From assembly GCA_002087915.1 (NCBI GenBank), contig LWDP01000007.1, forward strand, positions 1 to 52,504: a DNA stretch of 52,504 nt, in the 5' to 3' direction. Both the position numbers and the translations under genes were made by a program. Each line of letters begins with the position of its first letter. Position 1 is the first letter of the stretch. This DNA is from Enterospora canceri. Lineage: Eukaryota > Microsporidia > Enterocytozoonidae. Positions 52,184-52,504 of the stretch are shown in pieces. The notes below the pieces were generated by a model that searched no databases, was not told the origin of the DNA, and saw nothing but the letters and a program-made list of their open reading frames with translations.

Positions 52184-52284
52184 GTATTCTGGTAAGAATG
52201 ACTTAAATTGGTAGTAGATCTCACTCTGGTGGTAGTGTAATAAGATGTTGTTTATGCATTATTTATCAAAATAAACACCCCAAT

Positions 52285-52504
52285 ATGAGTAAAGAGAAAT
52301 CTGATACCAAGACATCGTTACAGAGTCTCCAGGAGATGAAGAAGACGCGATTCCCACTTTCCAGAATAAAGAAGATCATCCAGGAGGACGAGGACGTTGG
52401 CAAAACGAGTAGCACAGTCCCAGTTGCCCTGAGCAAGGTGTGTGAAGTATTCATAGAGGAAGTTGCAACCAGGGTGAAAACGGGCAAGAAGGTGAGCAAG
52501 AAGG
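52285..52504 (+). CDS. BUR6: NC2 alpha / DRAP1 histone-fold protein, cut by window end
   Basis: 73 codons to the end of the window. TRFPLSRIKKIIQEDEDVGKTSSTVPVALSKVCEVFIEEV matches NC2 alpha (DRAP1/Bur6): R-F-P-x-x-R-I-K-K-I-M-Q-x-D-E-E-I-G-K, with V-P-V and a second helix L-E-x-F-x-E. With NC2 beta it clamps TBP on DNA to repress or regulate transcription. CCCC lies three bases before the ATG, and a TTTATGCA element lies at 52251. The remaining C-terminus is outside the window. Confidence 0.82.
   Translation, partial: MSKEKSDTKTSLQSLQEMKKTRFPLSRIKKIIQEDEDVGKTSSTVPVALSKVCEVFIEEVATRVKTGKKVSKK

Overview
The window reads as nuclear DNA of a microsporidian (a very reduced fungal-lineage intracellular parasite). 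The evidence is about fifty short genes in 52.5 kb, no recognisable introns, strongly diverged eukaryotic housekeeping proteins (MCM2, BRF1, TAF7, FCF1, NTH1, uL1, eL39), and a run of C or G (CCC/GGG) a few bases before most start codons. That C/G run is the kind of start-site signal described for microsporidia. I used it to choose starts, and several genes begin well inside their longest open frame. Genus and species cannot be told from the sequence. No tRNA, rRNA, CRISPR or transposase gene was recognised.

Layout. 0-5.7 kb is accessory: two unclassified genes, a dispersed non-coding repeat, two paralogous membrane-protein genes (one probably frameshifted) and a decayed third copy. 5.7-13 kb is core: a choline-transporter-like protein, a WNK kinase with C-terminal repeats, a RanGAP-like LRR protein, a C2H2 protein, ribosomal uL1, a stand-alone MscS-like beta domain and a CDK-like kinase. 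13-25 kb is lineage-specific: many 170-220 aa proteins with signal peptides on both strands, three tandem AIG1/FAR-17a-type membrane proteins, and FCF1. 25-35 kb mixes transcription factors (a bromo-TP histone-fold TAF, a MED10-like protein, TAF7), NTH1, MTQ2, adenylate kinase, an exportin-T-like karyopherin, eL39 and unknowns. 36-42 kb holds small secreted proteins, a SNARE-like protein, BRF1 and a tandem family of small secreted proteins with a shared cysteine motif, including one broken member. 42-52.5 kb has two tandem ABCG half-transporters (one with a degenerate ATPase), a DHH/PRUNE-PPX1 phosphatase, NF-YC, a membrane-anchored kinase-like protein, MCM2 and the start of an NC2-alpha gene that runs off the window.

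How it works together. The conserved genes cover basal transcription (TFIID, Mediator, TFIIIB, NF-Y, NC2), replication, RNA processing and export, translation and nuclear transport. The rest are secreted or membrane proteins of the kind microsporidia use at the host interface, clustered as local tandem families with decay products between them. Compaction is extreme: one divergent pair has only 12 bp between start codons, several convergent pairs have touching or overlapping stop codons, and two same-strand genes overlap. Strongest candidates for new biology are the cysteine-motif secreted family (38.3-42.1 kb), a palindromic promoter element placed 40-41 bp before four start codons (24.2-28.6 kb), a dispersed repeat holding a hairpin with a compensatory base change (2.2 and 36.2 kb), and the canonical plus degenerate ABCG pair.
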